In this document: in pieces, positions 35,499-44,696 of the stretch
Layout: every line of letters begins with the position of its first letter
Position numbering within the stretch: position 1 is the first letter of the stretch
From: Alphaproteobacteria bacterium
Lineage (GTDB): Bacteria > Pseudomonadota > Alphaproteobacteria > Rhodospirillales > Rhodospirillaceae
Direction of reading: 5' to 3'
DNA: 64,000 nucleotides
Assembly: GCA_003246625.1 (NCBI GenBank)
Contig: QJZR01000010.1
Span: forward strand, 176,339-240,338
The notes under the pieces: model-generated
Seen by the model: the letters and a program-made list of their open reading frames with translations, nothing else
Told to the model about the DNA's origin: nothing
Database searches by the model: none
Made by a program: the position numbers and the translations under genes

Positions 35499-35951
35499 TT
35501 ATCCCTTCTTAACGGCGCTAAGCCCGGACACATCACGCGGCGACTTCATCGCATGCGAAGTGAAGATCGTCTCGCGGCCCTGGGCAACCCAAGTCGTGCC
35601 AGGCACGGCAGGAGCGCTGATAACGACGCTCCTCAACGGCTGTTGAACCATCTGGGCCGCCGCCGCAATGATCGCAGCGAGCGGGACACCAGACGCCGTC
35701 ACCGACGCTACCGGAGCGGCAGCCGCAGCCGCACCCGGAGCCTTCGAGACGGCCTCAGATTTTTTTGGCGATTTCTTTACGAAATAGATGGCGGTCATTT
35801 CGCTGGCAAACCAAAGGCCAGACAGCGCCACCATGACCACCGCCATTCCAAGAAGACCGCCCAGCCAAGCGGGGGTTTTCTCCGCCGCGGCTGCGATCTG
35901 CGCGACGTCCGTAACGGACGAAGCCAGATCGGCAAGGTTCACATAGTCCAT
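35499..35951 (-). CDS. mmdD: Decarboxylase delta subunit (MmdD/OadG-like), operon copy
   Basis: This 150-residue single-span protein is the third OadG-like gene in the window and the one in the canonical position between mmdA and mmdC. The transmembrane helix is at about residues 26-50 ([29 protein letters not shown]). The C-terminal domain includes [15 protein letters not shown] and a motif [13 protein letters not shown] shared with both paralogues. The ATG at 35949-35951 is preferred over an upstream in-frame TTG. It should anchor the carboxyltransferase to MmdB and stabilise the complex. Confidence 0.88.
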   Translation of the reverse strand: MDYVNLADLASSVTDVAQIAAAAEKTPAWLGGLLGMAVVMVALSGLWFASEMTAIYFVKKSPKKSEAVSKAPGAAAAAAPVASVTASGVPLAAIIAAAAQMVQQPLRSVVISAPAVPGTTWVAQGRETIFTSHAMKSPRDVSGLSAVKKG

Positions 35952-36041
35952 TTTGCTTTCTGTCTCCAAAAGGACTTCGGGTTCGCCGCAGGCGGCCGGA
36001 TCCGCATCCAGCCGCCTGGGATAACCATCCGTCCCGTTTTC

Positions 36042-37595
36042 TTACAACGGAATGTTGCCGTGCTTCTTCGGCGGCCGGGTCTCCCGCTTCGAGAGCAGGG
36101 TACGCAGAGCCAAAGCGATCGACGCGCGCGAACGCGCCGGGTTGATGACGTCGGTGATCTGCACCTTGCCAGCAGCCTGGTAGGGGTTCTGGAATTCCTT
36201 GGAGTACTCGGCCACCTTCTCGGCACGCATCTTCGCCGGGTCCTTGGCTTCCTTGATCTCCTTGCCGTACAGCACGTTCACCGCGCCGTCGGCACCCATC
36301 ACCGCGATTTCGGCGGTCGGCCAGGCGAAGACGATGTCCGCGCCGAGCGAACCCGGGCACATCGCCAGGTACGCACCGCCGTAGGACTTACGCATCACCA
36401 GGGTGACCTTCGGAACCGTCGCCGAGGAGTAGGCGAACAGCAGCTTCGCGCCATGACGAATGATGCCGCCGCGTTCCTGCTGCACGCCCGGCAGGTATCC
36501 GGGGGTGTCGACGAGGTTCAGCAACGGGATGTTGAACGCGTTGCAGAAGCGGATGAAACGCGAGCCCTTGTCCGAGGCGTCGATGTCGATGCAACCCGCC
36601 TTGAACGCCGGCTGGTTGGCGATGATGCCGACGACCACGCCGCCGACACGAGCCCAACCCACCACCATGTTCTTGGCGAATTCCTTGTGAACTTCCAGGA
36701 AGTCACCACCGTCGACCAGGCGAGCGATCACCGGCTTCACGTCGAGCGGAGCCTTGTTGGTCTCGGGGATCAGGTCGTTCATCTCCGGATCGTCGGCGAG
36801 AACCAGCTCGTCGCTCAGGTGATGCGGCGGCTCTTCCATGTTGTTGGAAGGCAGGAACGACAGGATCTTGTGGGTGATGGCGATGGCGTCGCGATCATCC
36901 TCGGCGATGAAGTGCACGTTGCCGGAAACCGAGGCGTTGGCCTGAGCCGAGCCGATTTCCGCCATGGTGCAGACCTGACCGGTCACAGCCTTAATCACGT
37001 CCGGGCCGCAAATGAACATATTCGCGGTGTTGCGGGTCATGATCAGGAAGTCCATCAGGGCCGGCGAATACGCCGCGCCACCGGCGCAGGGGCCGGCGAT
37101 GATGGCGATCTGCGGAACCACGCCCGAGGCCAGAACGTTGCGGTAGAACACGTCGCCGTAGCCGTTCAGGGAGTCGGTGGCTTCCTGAATGCGCGCCCCA
37201 CCGGAATCGTTGATGCCGATGATCGGCATGCCCGACTTCACCGCGAAGTCCTGCAGCTGCGAGATCTTACGCGCGTGACGGGAACCCAGCGAACCACCCG
37301 AGGCGGTGAAGTCCTGGGAGTAGGCCGAAACCGGCTTGCCGCCGACGTAGCCAACGCCGGTGATCACGCCGTCGCACGGAATGTCTTTGTCATCCATGCC
37401 GAAGCCGCGGGTGTTGTGACGCACCAGCAGGCCGAATTCCTGGAAGGTTTCCGGCATGAACAGCAGGTCCAACCGCTCGCGGGCGGTCAACTGACCCTTT
37501 TGGTGGCGCTTTTCGGCCTTCTCGGGGCCGCCGCCAGCAAGCGCCGCAGAACGACGCTTTTCAAGTTCTTCGAGGAGTTCTTTTGCTATCGCCAT
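36042..37595 (-). CDS. mmdA: Methylmalonyl-CoA decarboxylase carboxyltransferase subunit (MmdA)
   Basis: This 517-residue acyl-CoA carboxyltransferase belongs to the PccB/MmdA family and probably transfers CO2 from (S)-methylmalonyl-CoA to biotin on MmdC, yielding propionyl-CoA. Visible motifs are ARERLDLLF, the first oxyanion-hole region INDSGGARIQEA and IAGPCAGGAAYSPAL, and the second at LVDTPGYLPGVQQE with MRKSYGGAYLAM. PccB subunits of propionyl-CoA carboxylase are very similar; the adjacent Na+ pump subunits and lack of a biotin carboxylase gene decide for a decarboxylase. The ATG at 37593-37595 has a very short leader from a near-perfect -10. Confidence 0.92.
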   Translation of the reverse strand: MAIAKELLEELEKRRSAALAGGGPEKAEKRHQKGQLTARERLDLLFMPETFQEFGLLVRHNTRGFGMDDKDIPCDGVITGVGYVGGKPVSAYSQDFTASGGSLGSRHARKISQLQDFAVKSGMPIIGINDSGGARIQEATDSLNGYGDVFYRNVLASGVVPQIAIIAGPCAGGAAYSPALMDFLIMTRNTANMFICGPDVIKAVTGQVCTMAEIGSAQANASVSGNVHFIAEDDRDAIAITHKILSFLPSNNMEEPPHHLSDELVLADDPEMNDLIPETNKAPLDVKPVIARLVDGGDFLEVHKEFAKNMVVGWARVGGVVVGIIANQPAFKAGCIDIDASDKGSRFIRFCNAFNIPLLNLVDTPGYLPGVQQERGGIIRHGAKLLFAYSSATVPKVTLVMRKSYGGAYLAMCPGSLGADIVFAWPTAEIAVMGADGAVNVLYGKEIKEAKDPAKMRAEKVAEYSKEFQNPYQAAGKVQITDVINPARSRASIALALRTLLSKRETRPPKKHGNIPL

Positions 37596-37615
37596 TGGGA
37601 CACAATTTTCCGATA

Positions 37616-37643
37616 ATTATAAGGCAGGGGCAGCATGTGTATC
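37616..37643 (-). promoter_or_regulatory. Promoter of the mmd operon
   Basis: On the minus strand a perfect TATAAT (37621-37616) is preceded after 16 bp by GATACA (37643-37638, 3 of 6 to TTGACA). Transcription would start about 14 nt before the mmdA ATG, leaving little room for a Shine-Dalgarno; none is visible. Confidence 0.65.
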
Positions 37644-38442
37644 ATTGTTCTTGGCCGCTTGCCAGCCTCGTGTGACACCAGGGTTTCACGCACCGCCTGT
37701 CGCGTTCCGCCGCCGGAAAACCGGGTTCGAAACGCGTCTTCTTCGCCGCACGAGGCGGCAGACGGCCCGCACGGGATGCGGACCGAATCATTCGCGGCAC
37801 GGCGCCTTCCGCGAAATGGCTGAATTGGAAAATTCCCGCGGCACGGCGCGGGAAGAAAGCGAACGGAGAGTTCGGGGAATCACCGAATGCCGCGGCCTCG
37901 CCGGTCATCGGCGAAATCGCGCCCGCCGCCGTTTTCCGGATCCCCATCCAGAACACGGCCTTGGCAGTGGAGGCCCCCAAAAGCGGAGCCCCGACGCATC
38001 CCGTGAACACAGGCATTGTCGAGCCAGCCCCTGCTGTTTCTCATGCGGTACCGGCCCTCCCCAGGGTCGGCGCACGTTCTTTTCGAGCCAGCCGTCTAAC
38101 ACGAAACCCGCCGCCGCGCAATTTTATCCGTATGGATAGGGCAGCTTCACTGACCAAAAATTCTGCGCCCGCGATCGGGGGAAAAAGCGGTTCCGTTATG
38201 TTTCCAATGGATTACGGGAATACCCGCGACACCGAGACAGCCCGCCACCGTCGGCCGCAGGAAGAAAAAGCCCCGGAAACCCGCCCTTCGAAGGGGCTTT
38301 TCACCCCCCCGAAGGGGTGAGGATTCGCGCCCTCCCTTCCGCCGCGTCGCGCGGAGTCTCGACCATTCCGGGTTGCGCCGGGGACAAGGATCGCATACGC
38401 CTATGCGGTTTGAAGATTTCTGCGGTTACGGAAACCGGCGTC
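37644..38442. other. About 800-bp non-coding region between divergent mmdA and ribF
   Basis: No recognisable protein, tRNA or riboswitch was found. Open frames here read as unrelated low-quality sequence. The region is less GC-rich than its surroundings and contains inverted repeats, such as TATCC-GTAT-GGATA near 38125-38138, plus two adjacent hairpins around 38265-38320. A small RNA gene is possible given a terminator with no associated coding gene. Confidence 0.45.
38265..38302. terminator. Orphan terminator-like hairpin upstream of ribF
   Basis: AAAAAGCCCC (38265-38274) and GGGGCTTTT (38293-38301) form a stem flanked by A and U tracts on both strands, with a nested GCCCTTCGAAGGGGC palindrome. 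A second hairpin TCACCCC/GGGGTGA follows at 38301-38320. No gene ends here on either strand. Confidence 0.6.
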
Positions 38443-39396
38443 ATGTTGATCCTGCGTCATACCGACGACATCCCGGCGGAGGTCCGCGGCGGGGTGGTCG
38501 CCATCGGCAATTTCGACGGCGTGCATCGCGGCCACCGGGCGGTGATCGGGGCGGGGCTGGCCCTCGCCCGCGCCGAGGGCCGCCCCCTCGGCGTGCTGAC
38601 CTTCGAGCCGCATCCGCGCTCGGTCTTCCAGCCCGAACTCGCCCCCTTTCGCCTGACCCCGTTCCGCATCAAGGCGCAGCTGATCGAGGAGATGGGCGCC
38701 GACTTCCTGTTCGTGCAGGGATTCGACCTGGACTACGCGCGCACCGCCGCCGACGACTTCATCGCCGACACCCTGGTGCGCGGCCTCGACGTCCGCCACA
38801 TCGTCGTCGGCCACGACTACGCCTTCGGCCGGGGGCGCACCGGCACCCCGGATTCCCTGCGCCGGGCGGGCGCGGCGCGCGGCTTCGGCGTCACCGAGCT
38901 GGCCGCGGTGACCGGCCGCGCCGGGGTGATCCTTTCCTCCACCGCCGCCCGCGATGCGATCCGCGAGGGCCGTTGCGAGGACGCCGCCGCCATCCTCGGC
39001 CGCGACTGGGAAATCGAGGGCCGCGTCGAACACGGCGAGGCGCGCGGCCGCACCATCGGCTTTCCCACCGCCAACATCCACCTGACCGACACCCTGCGCC
39101 CGCGCGCCGGGGTCTATGCGGTGCGGGCGCGCCTGGAAGGCGACGGACGGGTCTTTTCCGGCGTCGCCAACTGCGGCACCCGCCCCACCTTCGACGGCAT
39201 GGGTACGGTGTTGGAAGTGCATCTGTTCGACGTCGCCGAAAGTCTCTATGATCGCCACCTTCGCGTGGCGTTCGCGCATTTCCTGCGCGACGAACGGAAA
39301 TTCGACGGCATCGAGTCCCTGAAACGGCAAATCCTTCTCGATGCCGACACCGCACGCCGGATGCTGTCTCCGGCGGCCTCAGAAACGAGCGTATGA
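38443..39396 (+). CDS. ribF: Bifunctional riboflavin kinase/FAD synthetase
   Basis: RibF converts riboflavin to FMN and then FAD. The chosen start at 38443 gives 317 residues beginning MLILRHTDDIP; the upstream extension is not credible. The N-terminal nucleotidyltransferase domain shows AIGNFDGVHRGHRAVI (about residues 21-36) and VVGHDYAFGRGRTG; the C-terminal kinase domain shows GRTIGFPTANI and NCGTRPTFDG. The last 4 bp overlap ileS (ATGA), as commonly seen in the ribF-ileS-lspA order of proteobacteria. No FMN riboswitch was recognised upstream. Confidence 0.95.
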   Translation: MLILRHTDDIPAEVRGGVVAIGNFDGVHRGHRAVIGAGLALARAEGRPLGVLTFEPHPRSVFQPELAPFRLTPFRIKAQLIEEMGADFLFVQGFDLDYARTAADDFIADTLVRGLDVRHIVVGHDYAFGRGRTGTPDSLRRAGAARGFGVTELAAVTGRAGVILSSTAARDAIREGRCEDAAAILGRDWEIEGRVEHGEARGRTIGFPTANIHLTDTLRPRAGVYAVRARLEGDGRVFSGVANCGTRPTFDGMGTVLEVHLFDVAESLYDRHLRVAFAHFLRDERKFDGIESLKRQILLDADTARRMLSPAASETSV

Positions 39397-42218
39397 GCGA
39401 AATGAGCGTGGATACCAAATCGACCGTGTTCCTGCCCACCACCTCCTTCGGGATGAAGGCCGGGCTGCCCAACCTGGAACCCAAGCTGCTGGCCCGCTGG
39501 CGCGAAATCGACCTGGAAGGACGCCTGCGCAAGGCGGGAGCGGACCGCGAACCGTTCATCCTTCACGACGGTCCGCCCTATGCCAACGGCAACCTGCACA
39601 TCGGCCACGCGCTCAACAAGATTCTGAAGGACGTCATCGTCCGCTCCCAGCAGATGATGGGCAAGGACGCCCGCTACGTGCCGGGCTGGGACTGCCACGG
39701 CCTGCCGATCGAATGGAAGATCGAGGAAAAGTACCGCGCCGCGGGTAAGGACAAGGACGCCGTTCCGGTGGTGGAATTCCGCCAGGAATGCCGCGACTTC
39801 GCCGCCCACTGGATCGAGGTGCAGAAGGCCGAGTTCCAACGCCTGGGCGTCGGCGGCGACTGGGCCCACCCCTACACCACGATGAGCTTCGCCGCCGAGG
39901 CGCGCATCGTCGCCGAAATCGGCCGCTTCCTGGTGAACGGCGGCCTCTACAAGGGGGCCAAGCCGGTTCTCTGGTCGGTGGTGGAAAAGACCGCCCTGGC
40001 CGAGGCCGAGGTCGAATACCACGACCATACCTCGACCACCATCTGGATCCGCTTCCCGGTGATCAACGCCGCCCACGCGGCGCTGGAGGGAACCTCGGTG
40101 GTGATCTGGACCACCACCCCCTGGACGATGCCGGGCAACCGCGCCATCGCCTATGGCGCCGACTTCACCTACGCGGTGGTCGAGGTCGCCGCCGCCGACG
40201 CCAGCAGCCTGGCGCGGCCGGGCGAACGCTTCGTGGTGCTGGAGGACCTGGTCGCCGAGGTCGCCGAACAGGCCCGCATCTCGGAATACACCATCGTCGC
40301 CACCCTCAAGGGCTCGGAAATCGCGGGCACCGTCTGCCGCCATCCGCTGGCGGCGGGCGGCTACGACTTCCAGGTGCCGCTGCTGGCGGGCGACTTCGTC
40401 ACCACCGACCAGGGCACCGGCTTCGTCCACATGGCGCCGGGCCACGGCGAGGACGACTGGCGGCTGTGCGTCGCCAACGGCATCGCGGTGCCGAGCACGG
40501 TGGGCGACGACGGCATCTATTACCCGCACGTGCCGATGTTCGCCGGCAAGCACGTCTTCAAGGTCGACGCCGACGTCCTGGCGGCGATGACCGAGGCGGG
40601 CGCCCTGCTCGCCTCCGGCAAGCTTTTGCACAGCTATCCGCATTCCTGGCGGTCGAAGGCGCCCCTGATCTTCCGCAACACGCCGCAGTGGTTCATCTCG
40701 ATGGACGTCAACCACCTGCGGGACAAGGCGCTGACCGCGATCGACGACACCCGCTGGGTGCCCGAACAGGGCAGGAACCGCATCCGCTCGATGGTGGAAA
40801 GCCGCCCCGACTGGTGCGTGTCGCGCCAGCGCGCCTGGGGCGTGCCGATCACCGTCTTCGTCGACAAGACCACCGGCGAACCGCTGCGCGACCCGGCGGT
40901 GGTGCAGCGCATCGTCGAGGCGGTGAAGGAAAAGGGCGCCGACGCCTGGTTCACCATGCCCGCCGAACGCTTCCTCGCCCCCGAATACGACGCGGCGAAC
41001 TTCGACAAGGTGACGGACATCCTGGACGTCTGGTTCGATTCCGGCTGCACCCACGCCTTCGTCCTGGAGGACCGCAACGACCTGACCTGGCCCGCCGCCC
41101 TCTACCTGGAAGGCTCGGACCAGCATCGCGGCTGGTTCCAGAGCTCGCTTCTGGAAAGCTGCGGCACCCGCGGCCGCGCCCCCTACGACACCGTGCTCAC
41201 CCACGGCTTCGTCCTCGACGAGCAGGGGCGCAAGATGTCGAAGTCTCTCGGCAACGTGGTGGCGCCGCAGGACGTCACCGACCAGATGGGCGCGGACATC
41301 CTGCGCCTGTGGGTGGTCGGCTCGGACTACACCGAGGACCTGCGCATCGGCAAGGAGATCCTGTCGCGCACCACCGACGTCTACCGCCGCCTGCGCAACA
41401 CCCTGCGCTACCTTCTCGGCAACCTCAACGGCTTCGCCGAAAGCGAACGTCTGGCGGTCGAGGAAATGCCGGAGCTGGAACGCTGGGTGCTGCACCGCTT
41501 GAGCGACCTCGACGACCGCGTGCGCCGCACCTGTACCGAGACCTTCGCCTTCCACGAGCTGTTCCAGGAAATCCACAATTTCTGCGCCGTGGACCTGTCG
41601 GCCTTCTATTTCGACATCCGCAAGGACTCGCTCTACTGCGACCCGGTCGACAACCCCCGGCGGCGCGCCTGCCGCACCGTGCTCGACACGGTGTTCAACG
41701 CCCTCGTCGCCTGGCTGGCGCCGTTCGTCTGCTTCACCGCCGAGGAAGCCTGGATGTGCCGCTTCCCCGAGCGCACCGACAGCGTGCACGAACAGGCCTT
41801 CCCCGCCATTCCCGTCACCTGGAAGGACGAGGACCTGGCGGCGCGCTGGGAAAAGATCCGCGCCGTCCGCCGCGTCGTCACCGGCGCCCTGGAAAAGGAA
41901 CGCGCCGCCAAGCGCATCGGTTCCAGCCTGCAGGCCGCGCCGGTGGTCCATCTGCCCGCCGACCTCGTCGATCTGTGCGAGTCGGTGCCGATGGCCGACA
42001 TCTGCATCACCTCGGACATCGTCCTGTCCAGCGCACCCGCCCCTGAAGGCGCCTTCACCCTGGAAGACGTGCCGGGCGTGGCGGTGGTTCCCGCCCCCGC
42101 CCACGGGGAAAAGTGCGGCCGCTGCTGGAAGGTCCTGCCCGACGTCGGCAGCCACGCCCACGACGGGGTGTGCGGCCGCTGCGCCGACGCCATGGACCGC
42201 TGGGAGGCACGGACCTAG
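39393..42218 (+). CDS. ileS: Isoleucyl-tRNA synthetase
   Basis: IleS charges tRNA-Ile and edits valine. The 941-residue product shows the class I HIGH motif in NGNLHIGHAL (about residues 68-77), the editing domain with WTTTPWTMPGN, the KMSKS motif in GRKMSKSLGNVV (about 610-621) and a C-terminal zinc finger with cysteines in CGRCWKVL and CGRCADAM. It starts within the end of ribF and is immediately followed by lspA with no gap, so the genes are translationally coupled. Confidence 0.97.
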   Translation: MSEMSVDTKSTVFLPTTSFGMKAGLPNLEPKLLARWREIDLEGRLRKAGADREPFILHDGPPYANGNLHIGHALNKILKDVIVRSQQMMGKDARYVPGWDCHGLPIEWKIEEKYRAAGKDKDAVPVVEFRQECRDFAAHWIEVQKAEFQRLGVGGDWAHPYTTMSFAAEARIVAEIGRFLVNGGLYKGAKPVLWSVVEKTALAEAEVEYHDHTSTTIWIRFPVINAAHAALEGTSVVIWTTTPWTMPGNRAIAYGADFTYAVVEVAAADASSLARPGERFVVLEDLVAEVAEQARISEYTIVATLKGSEIAGTVCRHPLAAGGYDFQVPLLAGDFVTTDQGTGFVHMAPGHGEDDWRLCVANGIAVPSTVGDDGIYYPHVPMFAGKHVFKVDADVLAAMTEAGALLASGKLLHSYPHSWRSKAPLIFRNTPQWFISMDVNHLRDKALTAIDDTRWVPEQGRNRIRSMVESRPDWCVSRQRAWGVPITVFVDKTTGEPLRDPAVVQRIVEAVKEKGADAWFTMPAERFLAPEYDAANFDKVTDILDVWFDSGCTHAFVLEDRNDLTWPAALYLEGSDQHRGWFQSSLLESCGTRGRAPYDTVLTHGFVLDEQGRKMSKSLGNVVAPQDVTDQMGADILRLWVVGSDYTEDLRIGKEILSRTTDVYRRLRNTLRYLLGNLNGFAESERLAVEEMPELERWVLHRLSDLDDRVRRTCTETFAFHELFQEIHNFCAVDLSAFYFDIRKDSLYCDPVDNPRRRACRTVLDTVFNALVAWLAPFVCFTAEEAWMCRFPERTDSVHEQAFPAIPVTWKDEDLAARWEKIRAVRRVVTGALEKERAAKRIGSSLQAAPVVHLPADLVDLCESVPMADICITSDIVLSSAPAPEGAFTLEDVPGVAVVPAPAHGEKCGRCWKVLPDVGSHAHDGVCGRCADAMDRWEART

Positions 42219-42680
42219 ATGCGCCGCGGGCTGATTCTCGCCGCCGTCGTGATCCTGCTGGACCAGATCAGCAAGATGCTGATCCTGGGCCTGATGCAGC
42301 CGCCCCGCGTCATCGAGGTGCTGCCGGTGTTCAACCTGGTGCTGGCGATGAACCGCGGCGTCAGTTTCTCGCTGCTGACCTCGCACGCCGAATACGCGCC
42401 CTATCTGCTGAGCGCGCTGTCCCTGGCCATCGTCGGCGCGCTGGCCTTCTGGATGCGGGGGATGCGGCACGCCGCCGCGATCGCCGCCTTCGGCCTGATT
42501 TCCGGCGGCGCGCTCGGCAACGTCGTCGACCGCCTGCGATTCGGCGCGGTGGTGGACTTCCTCGACCTGCACTGGGGACTCTGGCACTGGCCCGCCTTCA
42601 ACGTCGCCGACGCCGCGATTTCCACCGGGGCCGTCCTGTTGATGTTCGACGCCTTGTTCTCCCGCCCTCATTCAAGGTAA
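42219..42680 (+). CDS. lspA: Lipoprotein signal peptidase (SPase II)
   Basis: LspA cleaves signal peptides of prolipoproteins in the inner membrane. The 153-residue product has four membrane segments. The two catalytic aspartates lie in GNVVDRLRFGAVVDF and FNVADAAI. The start ATG directly abuts the ileS stop codon. A substrate of this enzyme, a predicted lipoprotein, is encoded 12 bp downstream. Confidence 0.95.
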   Translation: MRRGLILAAVVILLDQISKMLILGLMQPPRVIEVLPVFNLVLAMNRGVSFSLLTSHAEYAPYLLSALSLAIVGALAFWMRGMRHAAAIAAFGLISGGALGNVVDRLRFGAVVDFLDLHWGLWHWPAFNVADAAISTGAVLLMFDALFSRPHSR

Positions 42681-42692
42681 GATGCCGCCACC

Positions 42693-43310
42693 ATGGAGCA
42701 GACCGTCATGCATCTTCGCCGTTCCCGCCTTGCGGCGTCCCGTCTGGGGCGCGCCGGACTGATCGTCGCCGCCGTGCTGTCGCTGACCGCCTGCGACAAC
42801 GTCAAGCAGCAACTGGGCTTCAACCGCGAGGCGCCGGACGAGTTCACCGTTCTCTCCCGCGCGCCGCTGGTGGTGCCGCCGGACTTCGCCCTGCGCCCGC
42901 CGCAACCCGGCGCCGAACGCCCGCAGGAAGGCTCCGACCGCGACCGCGCCAAGGCCGCCCTGCTCGGCCGCTCCGCCAAGAATCCGCGCGTCTATGCCCG
43001 CGAACTCGCCGCCAACACCTCCCTCTCCTCCGGCGAAAAGACGGTGCTGACCAAGGCCGGCGCCAACGAGGCCGAAGCGAACATCCGCGAAACCGTGGAC
43101 ACCGAGACCTCGACCCTGGCCAAGGAAATGGAATCCTTCACCGACTACTTGGTGTTCTGGGAGGACCGCTCCTATCAGGGCACCGCCGTGGACGCGAAGA
43201 AGGAATCCCAGCGCATCCGCGAGAACATGGCCCTCGGCCGCTCGCTCTCGGAAGGCGAACCGCCGAAGATCGAGCGCCGCTCCAAGGGCATGCTGGAAGG
43301 CATTTTCTAA
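42693..43310 (+). CDS. DUF3035 family lipoprotein
   Basis: This 205-residue predicted lipoprotein has a signal sequence (about residues 1-34) ending in the lipobox LTAC, cleaved before Cys. The segment PDEFTVLSRAPLVVPPDFALRPP is the DUF3035 signature seen in this position across alphaproteobacteria. The rest is charged and probably partly disordered. The start may instead be the ATG at 42708, five codons later, which would shorten the signal peptide. Function is unknown; conserved placement after lspA suggests an envelope role. Confidence 0.88.
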   Translation: MEQTVMHLRRSRLAASRLGRAGLIVAAVLSLTACDNVKQQLGFNREAPDEFTVLSRAPLVVPPDFALRPPQPGAERPQEGSDRDRAKAALLGRSAKNPRVYARELAANTSLSSGEKTVLTKAGANEAEANIRETVDTETSTLAKEMESFTDYLVFWEDRSYQGTAVDAKKESQRIRENMALGRSLSEGEPPKIERRSKGMLEGIF

Positions 43311-43355
43311 GCGGCCGTTCCACTCCACCGCTTCCCGACCCGAAGGATCTGCCGG

Positions 43356-44696
43356 ATGCGCACGCCGTTGTTCCGTCTGTCCGTTCTTGTCTGCTGCCTC
43401 GCCGCGCTGACCGCGCGCCCGGCGGCGGCCAAGGTCTTCGACCCCACGGTCTTCACCCTGAAGAACGGCATGACCGTGGTGGTGGTGGAAAACCACCGCG
43501 CGCCGATCGTCTCGCACATGGTGTGGTACAAGGTCGGCGCCGCCGACGAACCGGCGGGCAAGACCGGCCTCGCCCACCTGCTGGAACACCTGATGTTCAA
43601 GGGCACGCCGACCGTGCCCGCCGGCCGTTTCTCGCGCCTGATCGCGGAAAAGGGCGGCGTCGACAACGCGATGACCAGCCGCGACTTCACCGCCTATTTC
43701 CAACACATCGCCGCCGAGCACCTGCCCCTGGCGATGCGGCTGGAGGCCGACCGCATGGCCCACCTCAAGCTCGCCGAGAAGGACTTCCGAAGCGAGCGCG
43801 AGGTGGTGCGCGAGGAACGCCTGCAACGCACCGACAACGATCCCGGCGCGATGCTGTCCGAACGCCTGGCGATGGCCCTGTGGATGAACCATCCCTACGC
43901 CCGTCCGGTCGGCGGCTTCGATTCGGAAATCCGCGGCCTGACCCGCGCCGACGCCCTGGCCTTCCATAAACGCTGGTACGCGCCGGGCAACGCCATCCTC
44001 TTCGTCGCGGGCGACGTCACCCCCGCCTGGGTGCGCGAACTGGCCGAGGCGACCTTCGGCCGCATCCCCGGCAAGGCCGCGCCGCCGCGCGTCCGCCCGC
44101 CGCTGGAGGCGCCGCCCGCCGACATCCGCGTCGCGCTTGCCGCGCCGACGGTGCGCCAGGCGGAATGGCGGCGGGTCACCGTCGCCCCCAGTTGCGGCAC
44201 CGCCGACGGCAAGACCGTCGCCGCCTTCGACGTCCTGGCCGAGATCCTGGGCGGCGGCACCACCAGCCGCCTCTACCGCTCCCTGGTGCTGGAACGGAAA
44301 CTGGCGATCGGCGTCGCCGCCGGACATTCCGGCATGGCGCTGGGACCGGGAACCTTCTCCATCGCCGCGACGCCGATGCCCGGCCACACGGCGGAGGAAA
44401 TCGACCGCGCGGTCGGCGCGGAAATCGCCGCCGTCGCCCAGGCGGGGGTCTCCGCCGACGAACTCGCCCGGGTCAAGGACCGCCTGCTGGCGGAACGGGT
44501 GTTCGCCCGCGACGACCTGTTCGCCGCGCCGCAGGCCCTGGCGCAGGCGCTGGCGACAGGCTGCACGCTGGCGGCGGTGGAGGACTTCGCCGACGACGTC
44601 GCGGCGCTGTCCCCCGCCGACATCGAAAAGGCGGCGCGGACGGTGGCCGGACCCTCGGCGCAGGCCATCCTTACCCCGGCGGAGGCCACGCCATGA
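43356..44696 (+). CDS. Zinc peptidase, M16 family (catalytic)
   Basis: This 446-residue protein has an N-terminal signal peptide (about 1-25) and the M16 (pitrilysin/processing peptidase) fold. The inverted zinc motif HxxEH is present as HLLEHLMF (about residues 70-77), with the distal Glu in SEREVVREE. Such proteins degrade peptides in the periplasm. It overlaps the next M16 gene by 4 bp (ATGA). In other bacteria two M16 halves commonly form a heterodimer, one catalytic and one not; this is the catalytic partner. Confidence 0.93.
   Translation: MRTPLFRLSVLVCCLAALTARPAAAKVFDPTVFTLKNGMTVVVVENHRAPIVSHMVWYKVGAADEPAGKTGLAHLLEHLMFKGTPTVPAGRFSRLIAEKGGVDNAMTSRDFTAYFQHIAAEHLPLAMRLEADRMAHLKLAEKDFRSEREVVREERLQRTDNDPGAMLSERLAMALWMNHPYARPVGGFDSEIRGLTRADALAFHKRWYAPGNAILFVAGDVTPAWVRELAEATFGRIPGKAAPPRVRPPLEAPPADIRVALAAPTVRQAEWRRVTVAPSCGTADGKTVAAFDVLAEILGGGTTSRLYRSLVLERKLAIGVAAGHSGMALGPGTFSIAATPMPGHTAEEIDRAVGAEIAAVAQAGVSADELARVKDRLLAERVFARDDLFAAPQALAQALATGCTLAAVEDFADDVAALSPADIEKAARTVAGPSAQAILTPAEATP

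Noticed and set aside
37720..37745. tRNA-like GGTTCGAAA sequence
   Set aside because: The flanking bases do not form a T stem and no acceptor, D or anticodon arms fit.
37644..38442. Cobalamin or FMN riboswitch for mmdA or ribF
   Set aside because: I looked for a B12 box or RFN core and found none; the mmdA promoter is also too close to its start codon to include a riboswitch.
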